NCBI GenBank assembly: GCA_020024325.1
Contig: JAHHTY010000026.1
Span: 1 to 28,511 of the forward strand
Length of the DNA stretch: 28,511 nucleotides
From: Negativibacillus sp.
GTDB lineage: Bacteria; Bacillota; Clostridia; Oscillospirales; Ruminococcaceae
Reading direction: 5' to 3'
A model generated the notes under the pieces. The model ran no database searches, was not told the origin of the DNA, and saw only the letters and a list, made by a program, of their open reading frames with translations. Numbering within the stretch: the first letter of the stretch is position 1; each line of letters opens with the position of its first letter. Position numbers and translations under genes: made by a program. Shown piece by piece: positions 7,673 to 15,562 of the stretch.

Positions 7673-8754
7673 TGGCAAACATAGATTTTAAAAACGGTGT
7701 ATTGAAAGGCAAACCGATTTACTGGATTGCCGTCCTTGTACTTGCAGCCGCTTTGGTGATTTCGCTTTTGTGGGCAGTCACCATCGGCTCGGTAGATTTG
7801 GCAGTGGGGGATGTTTACCGTGTTATCCTCTTTAAAATGTTCGGAATCGGTGATGCAGAACTTTACGGCTCGGGCAGCATGAGCGACATTGTGTGGTTTG
7901 TGCGTCTGCCTCGTTTGGTGCTTGCAATCGCTATCGGCAGCGGACTTTCCATTTCCGGTGTGGTTATGCAGGCAATCGTAAAAAATCCGCTTGCCGACCC
8001 TTATGTTCTGGGAATTTCTTCCGGCGCCTCTTTGGGTGCAACCCTTGCGATTCTGATGGGAATCGGCGTGACCTTTGGGGAAAGCTATGTCGGCATAATG
8101 GCTTTCTTGGGTGCATTTGCAGTGTCGGTGGGCGTTATCTTTCTTGCCAATATGGGAACAAAGGCTACCTCGGTCAAACTGATTTTAGCAGGTACAGCGC
8201 TTTCTGCCATTTGCGGAGCGGTTTCAAATTTTTTATTATATGTAAAAAGTAACAGTTCCGGTGCAGTCAACGCAGTTGTTCGCTGGACAATGGGAAGCCT
8301 TGCAGCTGCAAACTGGGAAACAAACAAGCTGCTTTTGATAACAAGCTTAATCGGTGTGTTGTTTTTTTGGAGCCAGTACAGAACCCTGAACTTGATGCTG
8401 CTGGGAGATGAGTCGGCAATCACCTTGGGAACCGACCTTCACCGCTGGAGAATTTTGTATCTGGTGGTAGCTTCCCTGTTAGTAGGCTTTTCAGTATATG
8501 CCGCAGGTGTCATCGGCTTTGTGGGCTTGATTATTCCGCACATGGTCCGCATCCTGTTTGGTACCGACCATAAACGGCTTATTCCGCTGTGTGCTTTGCT
8601 GGGGGCACTGTTTTTGCTGTGGGCAGATGTGCTGTGCCGTGTCATTTTGGAACGCACCGAACTTCCAATCGGTATCCTCACTTCAATGGTGGGCGCTCCG
8701 GTATTCATTTACCTGATGGCACGCAAAAAATATGGATTCGGGGGTAAAGAATAG
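7672..8754 (+). CDS. FecCD/BtuC-type ABC permease
   Basis: A 360-residue membrane permease of the FecCD family, the class that moves cobalamin, haem and iron complexes. About ten hydrophobic helices are visible, the first at residues 18-38. Family signatures include VWFVRLPRLVLAIAIGSGLS, GVVMQAIVKNPLADPYVLGISSGASLGA and the cytoplasmic coupling region GFVGLIIPHMVRILFGTDHK. Start and stop overlap those of both neighbours by one base (TAATG and TAGTG), so the three transport genes are translationally coupled. A single permease gene implies a homodimer, as in BtuC2D2. Control is by the upstream riboswitch. Confidence 0.94.
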   Translation: MANIDFKNGVLKGKPIYWIAVLVLAAALVISLLWAVTIGSVDLAVGDVYRVILFKMFGIGDAELYGSGSMSDIVWFVRLPRLVLAIAIGSGLSISGVVMQAIVKNPLADPYVLGISSGASLGATLAILMGIGVTFGESYVGIMAFLGAFAVSVGVIFLANMGTKATSVKLILAGTALSAICGAVSNFLLYVKSNSSGAVNAVVRWTMGSLAAANWETNKLLLITSLIGVLFFWSQYRTLNLMLLGDESAITLGTDLHRWRILYLVVASLLVGFSVYAAGVIGFVGLIIPHMVRILFGTDHKRLIPLCALLGALFLLWADVLCRVILERTELPIGILTSMVGAPVFIYLMARKKYGFGGKE

Positions 8755-9524
8755 TGAAGATTACAACCGAACAGTTAAAGGCAGTGCTTGGCAGCAACGA
8801 AATTTTAAAGGGAATTGATTTTGAGGCAAACGATAAAGAGTTTATCGGAATCATCGGCCCAAACGGCAGCGGTAAAAGTACCCTGCTGCGATGTATCTAT
8901 CGTGTGCTTGCCCCAACGGGCGGAGCGGTCTATCTGGACGGCAAAAAGCTGGACAGCTACCGTGTCAATGAATCGGCAAAAAAGATTGCCGTAGTTGCAC
9001 AGCATAACTATTATAACTTTGACTTCAGCGTGAAAGAGGTTGTGCTGATGGGACGCGCTCCACACAAACGGACGCTGGAACGGGATAATGCAGAGGATTA
9101 TGCGATTGTGAGAAATGCTTTGCAGACCGTTGGCATGGGAGATTTTGAGGAACGCTCTTTTTCCACTCTTTCGGGAGGCGAACAGCAGAGAATCATCCTT
9201 GCCCGTGCTTTGGCGCAGCAGACCCCGTGCCTCATTTTGGATGAACCAACCAATCATTTGGATATTAAATATCAGCTTCAGCTGATGGATATTGTAAAAG
9301 AATTAAATCGCACTGTCATCTCGGCAGTGCATGACCTGAACATTGCGGCAATGTACTGCGACCGCCTGTATGTAGTAAAAAAAGGAAGAATTGTTGCACA
9401 GGGAACTCCGCATGAAATTTTGACCCCGAAGCTGATTCGGGATATATATGAAGTTGATGCAGAACTTTACACCGACAGCACCGGTCAGATGCACATTCTG
9501 TATCATTCGCACAACAACAAATAG
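8754..9524 (+). CDS. ABC transporter ATPase, FecE/BtuD type
   Basis: A 256-residue ATPase that powers the preceding permease from the cytoplasmic face. Walker A is GPNGSGKST (35-43), the Q-loop is VVAQHNYYNFDFSV, the signature is LSGGEQQR (139-146), Walker B CLILDEPTNHLD follows, and the switch His is in ISAVHDLNIAA. The start is GTG at 8754, overlapping the permease stop by one base, with a GGGGG binding site about 10 bases upstream. The C-terminal region (GTPHEILTPKLIRDIYEVD) is typical of iron-complex/cobalamin ATPases. Confidence 0.95.
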   Translation: MKITTEQLKAVLGSNEILKGIDFEANDKEFIGIIGPNGSGKSTLLRCIYRVLAPTGGAVYLDGKKLDSYRVNESAKKIAVVAQHNYYNFDFSVKEVVLMGRAPHKRTLERDNAEDYAIVRNALQTVGMGDFEERSFSTLSGGEQQRIILARALAQQTPCLILDEPTNHLDIKYQLQLMDIVKELNRTVISAVHDLNIAAMYCDRLYVVKKGRIVAQGTPHEILTPKLIRDIYEVDAELYTDSTGQMHILYHSHNNK

Positions 9525-9568
9525 TCCCACATAAACGGGTGTATCACCCGACAAAAGGAGAGCTTAGA

Positions 9569-9913
9569 ATGAAAAAGATTGTCATTTTGACCTGTAAAAA
9601 ATCAAGTGTGGTTTGTACGGGAGCCGGCTGTTTAAAAGCCTTTAACCAAAAGACAAAGAGTTTTGAGCGCTACGGGGACGAGCAGCTGGAGCTGGAAGCT
9701 TTTTTCCACTGCAACGGCTGTGACGAAAACGGTCGGGGAATATGGGACGACGGTATGAAAGAAAAGGTGGAGCGACTGCTCAGCATCCACCCGGACGCTG
9801 TTCATATGGGGGTCTGCACAAAACTCAAAGATAAAAGCCGCTGTCCAACCATTCAGCGTGTAGCAGACCTTTTGAAACAGCAGGGGGCCGTGTTGGTTGA
9901 CGGCACACATTAA
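9569..9913 (+). CDS. CGGC-domain Cys-rich protein
   Basis: A 114-residue soluble protein that matches the CGGC domain family, small bacterial proteins thought to bind metal or act in redox chemistry. Conserved features seen are C9 (ILTCKKSS), C16 and C21, the central HCNGCDENGRG motif (C48, C51), then C83 (VHMGVCTKL) and C92-P93 (SRCPTIQ). I choose the ATG at 9569 behind AAAGGAGAG rather than an earlier TTG-type start at 9539, which has no binding site. It lies 44 bases after the ATPase with no terminator between, so it is probably the last gene of the riboswitch operon. Its function is unknown; a role in handling corrinoid or its metal is inference from context. Confidence 0.82.
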   Translation: MKKIVILTCKKSSVVCTGAGCLKAFNQKTKSFERYGDEQLELEAFFHCNGCDENGRGIWDDGMKEKVERLLSIHPDAVHMGVCTKLKDKSRCPTIQRVADLLKQQGAVLVDGTH

Positions 9914-9961
9914 ATATGATTTCTACTAAAGGTATCACTACTGCCTTTCTTGCACTCTCAT

Positions 9962-10001
9962 CACAAACGGACATCTCCAATTTTGGAGATGTCCGTTTGT
10001 G
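9962..10001. repeat. 19-bp perfect inverted repeat
   Basis: Perfect 19-base arms (9962-9980 and 9983-10001) with only two bases between them, in the gap between convergent genes. There is no T tract on either side, so it is not a standard intrinsic terminator, although it would form a very stable RNA hairpin from either strand. Confidence 0.75.
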
Positions 10002-10022
10002 TTATAGAGAAAACAAGGGTAT

Positions 10023-10070
10023 AAAAAAGCAAGCGATAAACCATAATTTTAGACAGTTTATCGCTTGCTT
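10023..10070 (-). terminator. Terminator of the amidohydrolase/hydratase operon
   Basis: A 15-bp perfect stem (10027-10041 with 10056-10070) is followed, reading the minus strand, by six T. It begins 14 bases after the hydratase stop. The plus-strand side has only an interrupted T run, so it may terminate the convergent operon weakly too. Confidence 0.85.
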
Positions 10071-10083
10071 TATTTATTCTGTT

Positions 10084-10926
10084 TTAAATAACTTCGGTAG
10101 CGTGACGTGTTACATGACAACCTAAATTAACTGCTACCGGCAGGCTGGAAACGTGGGTCGGGTAGGAGATGATGTTGACTGCCAAAGCAGTGACAGTACC
10201 GCCCATATTTTCAGGACCGATGCCAAGACGGTTGACACGATTTAGAATTTCACTTTCCATGTCGGTATAGAACAGTTTTTTATTGTAAGTAAACAGGTCA
10301 CGGCACAGGGCTTTTTTTGCAAGCAGGGTAGACATTTCGGTGTTTCCGCCGATGCCCACACCGATAATCAGTGGGGTACAGGACTTGCCCTTGTTTTCCT
10401 GAACGCAGTTTACAACATATTGAATAATATCTTCTCGGGTGGCACTGGCATGGAACATTTTCATCGAGCTTGCGTTTTCACTGCCTGCCCCTTGTGGAAT
10501 CACAGTTAAGGTAATGCCGTTTCCGGGAACCAATCTGGTGTGAATGATGGCAGGGGTATTGTCCTCGGTGTTGACACGGTTGATAGGGTCACTGACTACC
10601 GATTTTCTAAGGCAAGCCTCGGTATATGCCTGACGAACACCTTCGTTGACGGCATCTTCAAACAACTCTCCGACAATATGTACATCTTGACCAATATCAG
10701 CAAAGATAACCACCATGCCGGTGTCCTGACAAATCGGGATTCCGGTTTGCTGGGAGGTTTTATAGTTCTCGATAATGCTGTTGATAGCACGTTTGCCGTT
10801 TGGGGAAATCTCACAATCATAGGCGGTGTCCAAGGTGAGCTTGATGTCAGACGGCAAAAATTTATTGGCACGCAGGCACAAATTTTTCACAGTGCGGGTA
10901 ATGGTTTCCGATGTAATGGTTCTCAT
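10084..10926 (-). CDS. Class I fumarate hydratase-type alpha subunit
   Basis: A 280-residue iron-sulfur hydro-lyase alpha subunit (fumarate hydratase or L(+)-tartrate dehydratase TtdA type), which interconverts fumarate and malate or dehydrates a related hydroxy-acid. Three Cys expected to hold the 4Fe-4S cluster are in place: C66 (GIPICQDTG), C183 (KSCTPLIIGVGIGGN) and C270 (NLGCHVTRHA). Length fits a stand-alone alpha subunit. The beta subunit, normally the next gene, is missing: a terminator follows. The start ATG lies behind AAGGAGGAATC, which overlaps the stop of the upstream amidohydrolase, so the pair is coupled. Substrate cannot be decided from sequence; fumarase is the default. Confidence 0.9.
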   Translation of the reverse strand: MRTITSETITRTVKNLCLRANKFLPSDIKLTLDTAYDCEISPNGKRAINSIIENYKTSQQTGIPICQDTGMVVIFADIGQDVHIVGELFEDAVNEGVRQAYTEACLRKSVVSDPINRVNTEDNTPAIIHTRLVPGNGITLTVIPQGAGSENASSMKMFHASATREDIIQYVVNCVQENKGKSCTPLIIGVGIGGNTEMSTLLAKKALCRDLFTYNKKLFYTDMESEILNRVNRLGIGPENMGGTVTALAVNIISYPTHVSSLPVAVNLGCHVTRHATEVI

Positions 10927-10939
10927 CCAAGATTCCTCC

Positions 10940-12118
10940 TTATGATTTTACAATTTTTCCATCGACGCAGACCATCTCCGGCTTTGCTGCAAGGGTCAAA
11001 GGATCGGCAGAGAAAACGGAGAAGTCGGCATCTTTGCCTTCTTTCAGTGAGCCCACTCTGTCCTCGATTCCGACAATCTGCGCTGCATGAATGGTAATGG
11101 CAGCCAGCGCCTGCATATAGTCCATTCCTTCACGCACTGCCATGCCGGCACAAATTGGCAAAAGCCCGATTGGCATGACGTTGTAATCGGTACAGATAGC
11201 GGTCATCACGCCGTTTTTAGAAAGAACACCCGGATTTGCGTCGGTTGCGTTGCGAAGCTCCGGCTTTGTGCGGGTGGTCATCAGCGGACCGGTGATTGCT
11301 TTTGCACCTTCCTGTGCAAGGTCCTGTGCAATTAGGTGTCCCTCGGTGCAGTGAACAAGGACATAGTCAAGGTTAAATTCTTTTGCAATGCGGATGGCTG
11401 TAAAAATATCATCGGCACGATGACAGTGAAAATGTGCCTTCAGTTCTCTCTTGATAACAGGCAGCAGGGCATCACATTTTGCATCAAAATCCGGTGGATC
11501 GGTGTCCTCGTCCTCCTCTGCTTTGCAGATGTCCTCGTAATAACGCTCGGTTTTTTTGAGCTGTTCACGCATCAAAGCGGCGGTTGCCATGCGGGTCATC
11601 GGTGTTTCGGATTTATCGTTGTAGCAATTTTTGGGGTTTTCGCCCAGAGCAAACTTCATTGCGACCGGCTCTTTAAGAATCATGCGGTCGATGTTTCTGC
11701 CATAGGTTTTGATGGCAGCAAACTGTCCGCCAATGGCATTTGCACTGCCCGGTCCGGTGACAACCGTGGTAACAGCGGCGTTCACAGCCTCCTCAAAGCT
11801 TTTGTTTAAAGGATTGATGGCATCAATTCCTCTTAAATGAGGGGTGACAGGGTCGGTGATTTCGTTTAAATCGTCCCCTTCAAAGTTAAGACCTTCTTCG
11901 GCAAGCCCCATGTGGCAGTGTGCATCAATAAAGCCCGGATAAACGGTTTTGCCCTCAAGGTCGATACATTCTTCGGCACAGTCTTTTTCAGGGCAGTCGG
12001 TCATCGAACCGATTTTGCAGATTTTACCGTCCCGAACCTGTAAAAAACCATCGGCAATGGTAAGAAAGCCGTTTTCGCAAGGCTCCATTGTTATTAAGTG
12101 AGCGTGAGTAAAAAGCAT
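10940..12118 (-). CDS. Amidohydrolase-superfamily metal-dependent hydrolase
   Basis: A 392-residue amidohydrolase with the urease-like layout: an N-terminal beta-sandwich (LFTHAHLITMEP...), first metal motif in VYPGFIDAHCHMGL, middle His residues in KAHFHCHRADDIFTAIRIAKEF and YVLVHCTEGHL, catalytic Asp in ICTDYNVMPIG, and a C-terminal strand region (GSLKEGKDADFSVFSADPL). This resembles the imidazolonepropionase-like group; substrate unknown, probably a cyclic amide or peptide-like amide. I choose the ATG at 12118 behind GGAGGTTTAGCC; a start 17 codons earlier has no binding site. It is the first gene of a two-gene unit with the hydratase alpha subunit, with a promoter at 12161-12189. Confidence 0.9.
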   Translation of the reverse strand: MLFTHAHLITMEPCENGFLTIADGFLQVRDGKICKIGSMTDCPEKDCAEECIDLEGKTVYPGFIDAHCHMGLAEEGLNFEGDDLNEITDPVTPHLRGIDAINPLNKSFEEAVNAAVTTVVTGPGSANAIGGQFAAIKTYGRNIDRMILKEPVAMKFALGENPKNCYNDKSETPMTRMATAALMREQLKKTERYYEDICKAEEDEDTDPPDFDAKCDALLPVIKRELKAHFHCHRADDIFTAIRIAKEFNLDYVLVHCTEGHLIAQDLAQEGAKAITGPLMTTRTKPELRNATDANPGVLSKNGVMTAICTDYNVMPIGLLPICAGMAVREGMDYMQALAAITIHAAQIVGIEDRVGSLKEGKDADFSVFSADPLTLAAKPEMVCVDGKIVKS

Positions 12119-12160
12119 GGCTAAACCTCCAACGCAAAGCGTGTCAAAATAATTATTCTT

Positions 12161-12189
12161 ATTATACACTAAAATAACGGATTTGAAAA
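12161..12189 (-). promoter_or_regulatory. Promoter of the amidohydrolase/hydratase operon
   Basis: Reading the minus strand: TTTTCA (12189-12184), 17-base spacer, perfect TATAAT (12166-12161), about 43 bases upstream of the chosen ATG. The -35 box is weak (4 of 6). Confidence 0.6.
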
Positions 12190-12299
12190 CTGTTTTTTTA
12201 GCAAAATCAGCAAAATGCGTTTTTGTAAAAAGTTGTCACTCAAAAACGGGAAAAAGAATAATATAAAAGGAAGCAAAACAAAAAAGGAGGAGTTTGCCA

Positions 12300-12647
12300 A
12301 TGCTTCAAAATACAAATCAATCTGAATTCGATGAAATGCAGACCTGCCCTGCTGTAGGGTATCAGTCGGTATCCGTTTGCGTGCCTGTCACCGTCACCCC
12401 ATTTGCAACACCGGGTCAGACAACGACAAAATGCTGTGGTACACCTCTCATCACCCCCGGCAGAGAAAGCTGCGGCGGTATAAAGAACGGTTCCTGCTAC
12501 TTTACCATCAGCCAAGATATTTGTGTAACCGTGCCGGTAGAGCTGGGCGCCGTTACCACCGTTGGCGACACCTACGTTGCTTGCAACGAAGTGTCTGGCG
12601 AAGATATTTGCACCGATTGCAGTCTACCGAAGATTCCCAAAAGTTAG
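12300..12647 (+). CDS. Small Cys-rich hypothetical protein
   Basis: A 115-residue protein with ten Cys and many Thr/Val, and no signal peptide or membrane helix. Visible pattern: QTCPAVGYQSVSVCVPVTVTP, TKCCGTPLITPG, SCYFTISQDICVTVPVELGA, VGDTYVACN and a final EDICTDCSLPKIPKS. The repeated beta-strand-like C-V-P-V segments (VCVPVTV, ICVTVPV) suggest an internal two-fold repeat. I recall similar uncharacterised proteins in Clostridia; a spore-surface or cross-linked structural role would fit the Cys and Thr content but is only inference. The ATG at 12300 follows AAAAAGGAGGAG; a TTG two codons earlier is less likely. A hairpin at 12685-12717 ends the transcript. Confidence 0.8.
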   Translation: MLQNTNQSEFDEMQTCPAVGYQSVSVCVPVTVTPFATPGQTTTKCCGTPLITPGRESCGGIKNGSCYFTISQDICVTVPVELGAVTTVGDTYVACNEVSGEDICTDCSLPKIPKS

Positions 12648-12684
12648 TTTTCTCTAAGATGCTTTAATATCCTTTTATAAAAAT

Positions 12685-12717
12685 AACGGGGTGTATCGCT
12701 ATTTGATACGTCCCGTT
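12685..12717 (+). terminator. Hairpin terminator after Cys-rich gene
   Basis: A 13-bp stem (12685-12697 with 12705-12717, two G-U pairs) with a 7-base loop. The T tract after it is poor, so termination could be incomplete; it may serve both convergent genes. Confidence 0.6.
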
Positions 12718-12752
12718 TGCTGTTTAAACACACAAGAAAGCAGCGATTTATT

Positions 12753-13232
12753 TTAGCTCTTGTTATCGGTCGGAGCTAATTTTTCGTTTGTGATAGTATA
12801 TTGGTATTTTTTTATTTTTAAGTCTTTGTCGTCACTGTTGGTTTCTAAGTCCTTGATGGTAAAAACCGTTCCGTCAAATTCCATTCTGCCCCGATAATGT
12901 ACATCATCTTTGTCTATAGAGCTTAGAATAATGATTCTGTCCTGACAATTAACGTCGTACTTTTCCCAGTCATCATCGTTTTTAAAATAAGCAGTCACCA
13001 CGGAAAAAGCGTCGTTTTGTTTTTCTTTTTTACATATAAGATAACTGTTGCCATCTTCAGACACCCAGGTGTTTTCAGAACTCCAAGGGCCTTCCTCCAC
13101 GACATACTTCCCGAATTCATGATTTGCGTCCAGTGTATGAGATAGCCAAACCCAAAAGCCGCACACGACGAAAACAGTAATCACAAAGATCGCTGCAATC
13201 GTTCCAACAACAATTTTTAGTTTCTTTTTCAT
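12753..13232 (-). CDS. Membrane-anchored hypothetical protein
   Basis: A 159-residue protein with a short basic N-terminus (MKKKLK), one hydrophobic segment at about residues 7-32 (IVVGTIAAIFVITVFVVCGF) and a mostly hydrophilic extracellular region that looks beta-rich (GKYVVEEGPWSSENTWVSEDG, MEFDGTVFTIKDLE). There is no lipobox Cys, so it is probably a signal-anchored surface protein. I do not recognise the family. I use the ATG at 13232 behind AGAGGTG; a frame 47 codons longer runs through the promoter and palindrome at 13271-13295. It is monocistronic and convergent with the Cys-rich gene. Confidence 0.75.
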   Translation of the reverse strand: MKKKLKIVVGTIAAIFVITVFVVCGFWVWLSHTLDANHEFGKYVVEEGPWSSENTWVSEDGNSYLICKKEKQNDAFSVVTAYFKNDDDWEKYDVNCQDRIIILSSIDKDDVHYRGRMEFDGTVFTIKDLETNSDDKDLKIKKYQYTITNEKLAPTDNKS

Positions 13233-13270
13233 AGAAAAACACCTCTTGTCCACTGCTGTATTGTTGACGG

Positions 13271-13295
13271 ATATGCTACGGGAATTATAGCATAT
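13271..13295 (-). promoter_or_regulatory. Palindromic operator over a -10 box
   Basis: Perfect 8-base arms ATATGCTA (13271-13278) and TAGCATAT (13288-13295) flank nine bases. On the minus strand a perfect TATAAT (13289-13284) sits inside, in the right place to drive the membrane-anchored protein gene. The -35 region is poor, as at activated or repressed promoters. The regulator is unknown. The remaining bases up to 13523 show no gene. Confidence 0.55.
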
Positions 13296-13523
13296 TTTAT
13301 CTCGAAAAGACAGTGTGGTTTTAAAACGCAATCCCTGTGTTTTTCGATCTGTCATTATGCCATAGGAGGACAACAGATTTATCCGAAGGGGGAAACGCAG
13401 ATTGCTGTTTTATAAATCCCTGGAAAAACCCGGATTTTTATTTTTACCCTTAGATGAATCTTTATACGATGTGCAAAATGGCAGGCAAAGCGTAAAGATA
13501 TTGTAAGAATTTAAAATTAGATA

Positions 13524-13552
13524 TTGAGAGCAGAGGGTGGATATGATAAAAT
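13524..13552 (+). promoter_or_regulatory. Promoter of the ABC-F operon
   Basis: TTGAGA (13524-13529), 17-base spacer, TAAAAT (13547-13552). The leader to the ATG is only about 45 bases, leaving no room for the attenuator with leader peptide seen before many antibiotic-inducible ABC-F genes. Confidence 0.65.
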
Positions 13553-13602
13553 GGAAGACAGGGATGGAAAATCTTTCATTATTTTGAAAACGGAGAAATA
13601 TC

Positions 13603-15513
13603 ATGGTACTATCACTTGAAAATGTATTTAAATATTATGGCGCAGACTGTATTTTGCGGGATGTCTGTGCCTCTATCAACGAAAAAGACCGAATCGGTCT
13701 GGTGGGTGCAAACGGAGAGGGAAAAACCACCCTGCTCAATGTGCTGGCAGGCGGACTGGATTATGAAGAAGGTTCGGTAAACCTGACAAACGGAAAGGTC
13801 ATCGGATACTTAAAGCAGAACAGCGGACTTGCAAACGGCAAAACCATCCAAGAGGAAATGGAAGCGGTTTTTTCTGACCTCATTGCCTTGGGGGAAGAGG
13901 TGGACGCTCTGCAAAAAAAGATGGCGCAAGTTCACGATAACCCCGCTGAATATGAAAAGGTTTCTGCCGAGTATACTAAAAAACTTGCCCGGTTTGAAGC
14001 ACAGGACGGCTATCACATTCAGGTAAAAATCAATACCATTTTAAACGGTATGGGCTTTGGGGATTATGACCGAGGCATCATCACCGACAATCTTTCCGGT
14101 GGAGAAAAGACCCGTCTTGCAACTGCACGTCTTTTACTGATGGAGCCGGATTTGCTGATTTTGGACGAGCCGACAAACCACCTCGATTTTAAAACTTTGG
14201 GCTGGTTAGAGGATTACCTTTCTTCCTATAAAGGTGCGCTTTTGGTGGTATCGCACGACCGTTATTTTCTCAACCGTTTGGTGGACCGCATCTGGGAGCT
14301 TGAGCGAACCGTGCTGACCACCTATCGCGGAAACTACTCCTCCTATGTTGTCCAAAAGAAGGAAAGAGTAGAGCGTCAGCTTAAAGAATATGAGCTTCAG
14401 CAGGAACAAATCAAGTCGATGGAGGAGTATATTGCAAAAAATATCGTGCGCGCAACAACCTCCAAAAGTGCAAAATCCCGTGTGGCTGCTTTGGAACGAA
14501 TGGACCGTATCGAAAAGCCGGTCATCTGGGAGAAAAAGGCAGCGTTCCGCTTTGAATATGACGAGCCGCCGGTAAAGGATGTATTCCATGGAGAGCATAT
14601 GAGCATCGCTGTGGGAGAAGGGGAAAGCCGCAAGGTGCTGTGCAAAGAGGTTCGTCTGGACGTTATGCGCGGCGAAAAAATTGCCATCATTGGTCAAAAC
14701 GGTGTCGGAAAATCCTCGCTGCTCAAAGCCATTCAAAATATGATCCCACTGCAAGAAGGTCACTTTGAATGGGGACAAAAGGTAAAAACCACCTACTACG
14801 AGCAGGAAAATCGCCAGCTCCACCCCGAAAAAACTGCCATCAATGAAATTTGGGACCGCTTCCCCAATATGTATGAAGTAGAAGTGCGCAACATTTTGGG
14901 ACGGGTTCTTCTTTCCGGTGATGATGTTTACAAGCTGGTGGGAAGTCTTTCCGGCGGCGAAAGGGCAAAGGTCGCTTTTGCCGTGATGATGCTTGAGCGT
15001 GGAAACGTCCTTATCTTGGACGAGCCGACAAACCACTTGGACATCGGCAGCAAAGAGGTTTTGGAGGATGCTTTGGAAGCCTTTGACGGAACTATCATCA
15101 TGGTATCCCACGACCGTTATCTGCTCAACCGAATCCCGACAAAAATCATCGAGATGACTCCGGACGGTTATGAAATCTACGAGGGTCGCTATGACTATTA
15201 TCTGGAACACAAGGTAGAGCCACAGCCCAAAAAGGCAGAGCAGAACGAAGAAAAGAAACAGGCAGCCCAAAAGTTTTATAAAACAAAGGCAGACCGTGCA
15301 AAACAGGCGGCAGCCAGAAAGCGGATTGCCTTTTTGGAAAAGACCATCGAAGAAAACGAACAAACAATCGCAGAGCTGACCGAACAGATGTCTTTGCCGG
15401 ATGTGGCAGCCGATTACCAGAAGGTAGAGGAAATCTGCACACAAATCGAGCAGCTTAAAAACCAAAACGAAGAGTTTGGAGAGGAATGGCTGCTTTTGGC
15501 AGAAGACCAATAG
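13603..15513 (+). CDS. ABC-F family ATPase
   Basis: A 636-residue cytoplasmic protein with two ABC domains and no membrane segments, the ABC-F layout. These proteins bind the ribosomal E site and affect translation or antibiotic protection. Domain 1 has Walker A GANGEGKTT (35-43), signature NLSGGEKTRLATARLL and Walker B LLILDEPTNHLDF. The inter-domain linker has the charged coiled coil (KKERVERQLKEYELQQEQIKSM). Domain 2 has GQNGVGKSS, SLSGGERAKVAFAVMML and VLILDEPTNHLDI. A C-terminal coiled coil (RKRIAFLEKTIEENEQTIAE) resembles YdiF/Uup-type members. The short leader and housekeeping neighbours argue for a general translation role rather than acquired resistance. Confidence 0.93.
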   Translation: MVLSLENVFKYYGADCILRDVCASINEKDRIGLVGANGEGKTTLLNVLAGGLDYEEGSVNLTNGKVIGYLKQNSGLANGKTIQEEMEAVFSDLIALGEEVDALQKKMAQVHDNPAEYEKVSAEYTKKLARFEAQDGYHIQVKINTILNGMGFGDYDRGIITDNLSGGEKTRLATARLLLMEPDLLILDEPTNHLDFKTLGWLEDYLSSYKGALLVVSHDRYFLNRLVDRIWELERTVLTTYRGNYSSYVVQKKERVERQLKEYELQQEQIKSMEEYIAKNIVRATTSKSAKSRVAALERMDRIEKPVIWEKKAAFRFEYDEPPVKDVFHGEHMSIAVGEGESRKVLCKEVRLDVMRGEKIAIIGQNGVGKSSLLKAIQNMIPLQEGHFEWGQKVKTTYYEQENRQLHPEKTAINEIWDRFPNMYEVEVRNILGRVLLSGDDVYKLVGSLSGGERAKVAFAVMMLERGNVLILDEPTNHLDIGSKEVLEDALEAFDGTIIMVSHDRYLLNRIPTKIIEMTPDGYEIYEGRYDYYLEHKVEPQPKKAEQNEEKKQAAQKFYKTKADRAKQAAARKRIAFLEKTIEENEQTIAELTEQMSLPDVAADYQKVEEICTQIEQLKNQNEEFGEEWLLLAEDQ

Positions 15514-15562
15514 CCCCTTCAAAGATGATGTTTTAATAATTGTGAAGGAGAGGAATGTTCCG

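Noticed and set aside
10540..11809. Plus-strand frames opposite the hydratase and amidohydrolase genes
   Set aside because: They are antisense shadows with no binding site and no family signature, whereas the minus-strand genes show all catalytic residues.
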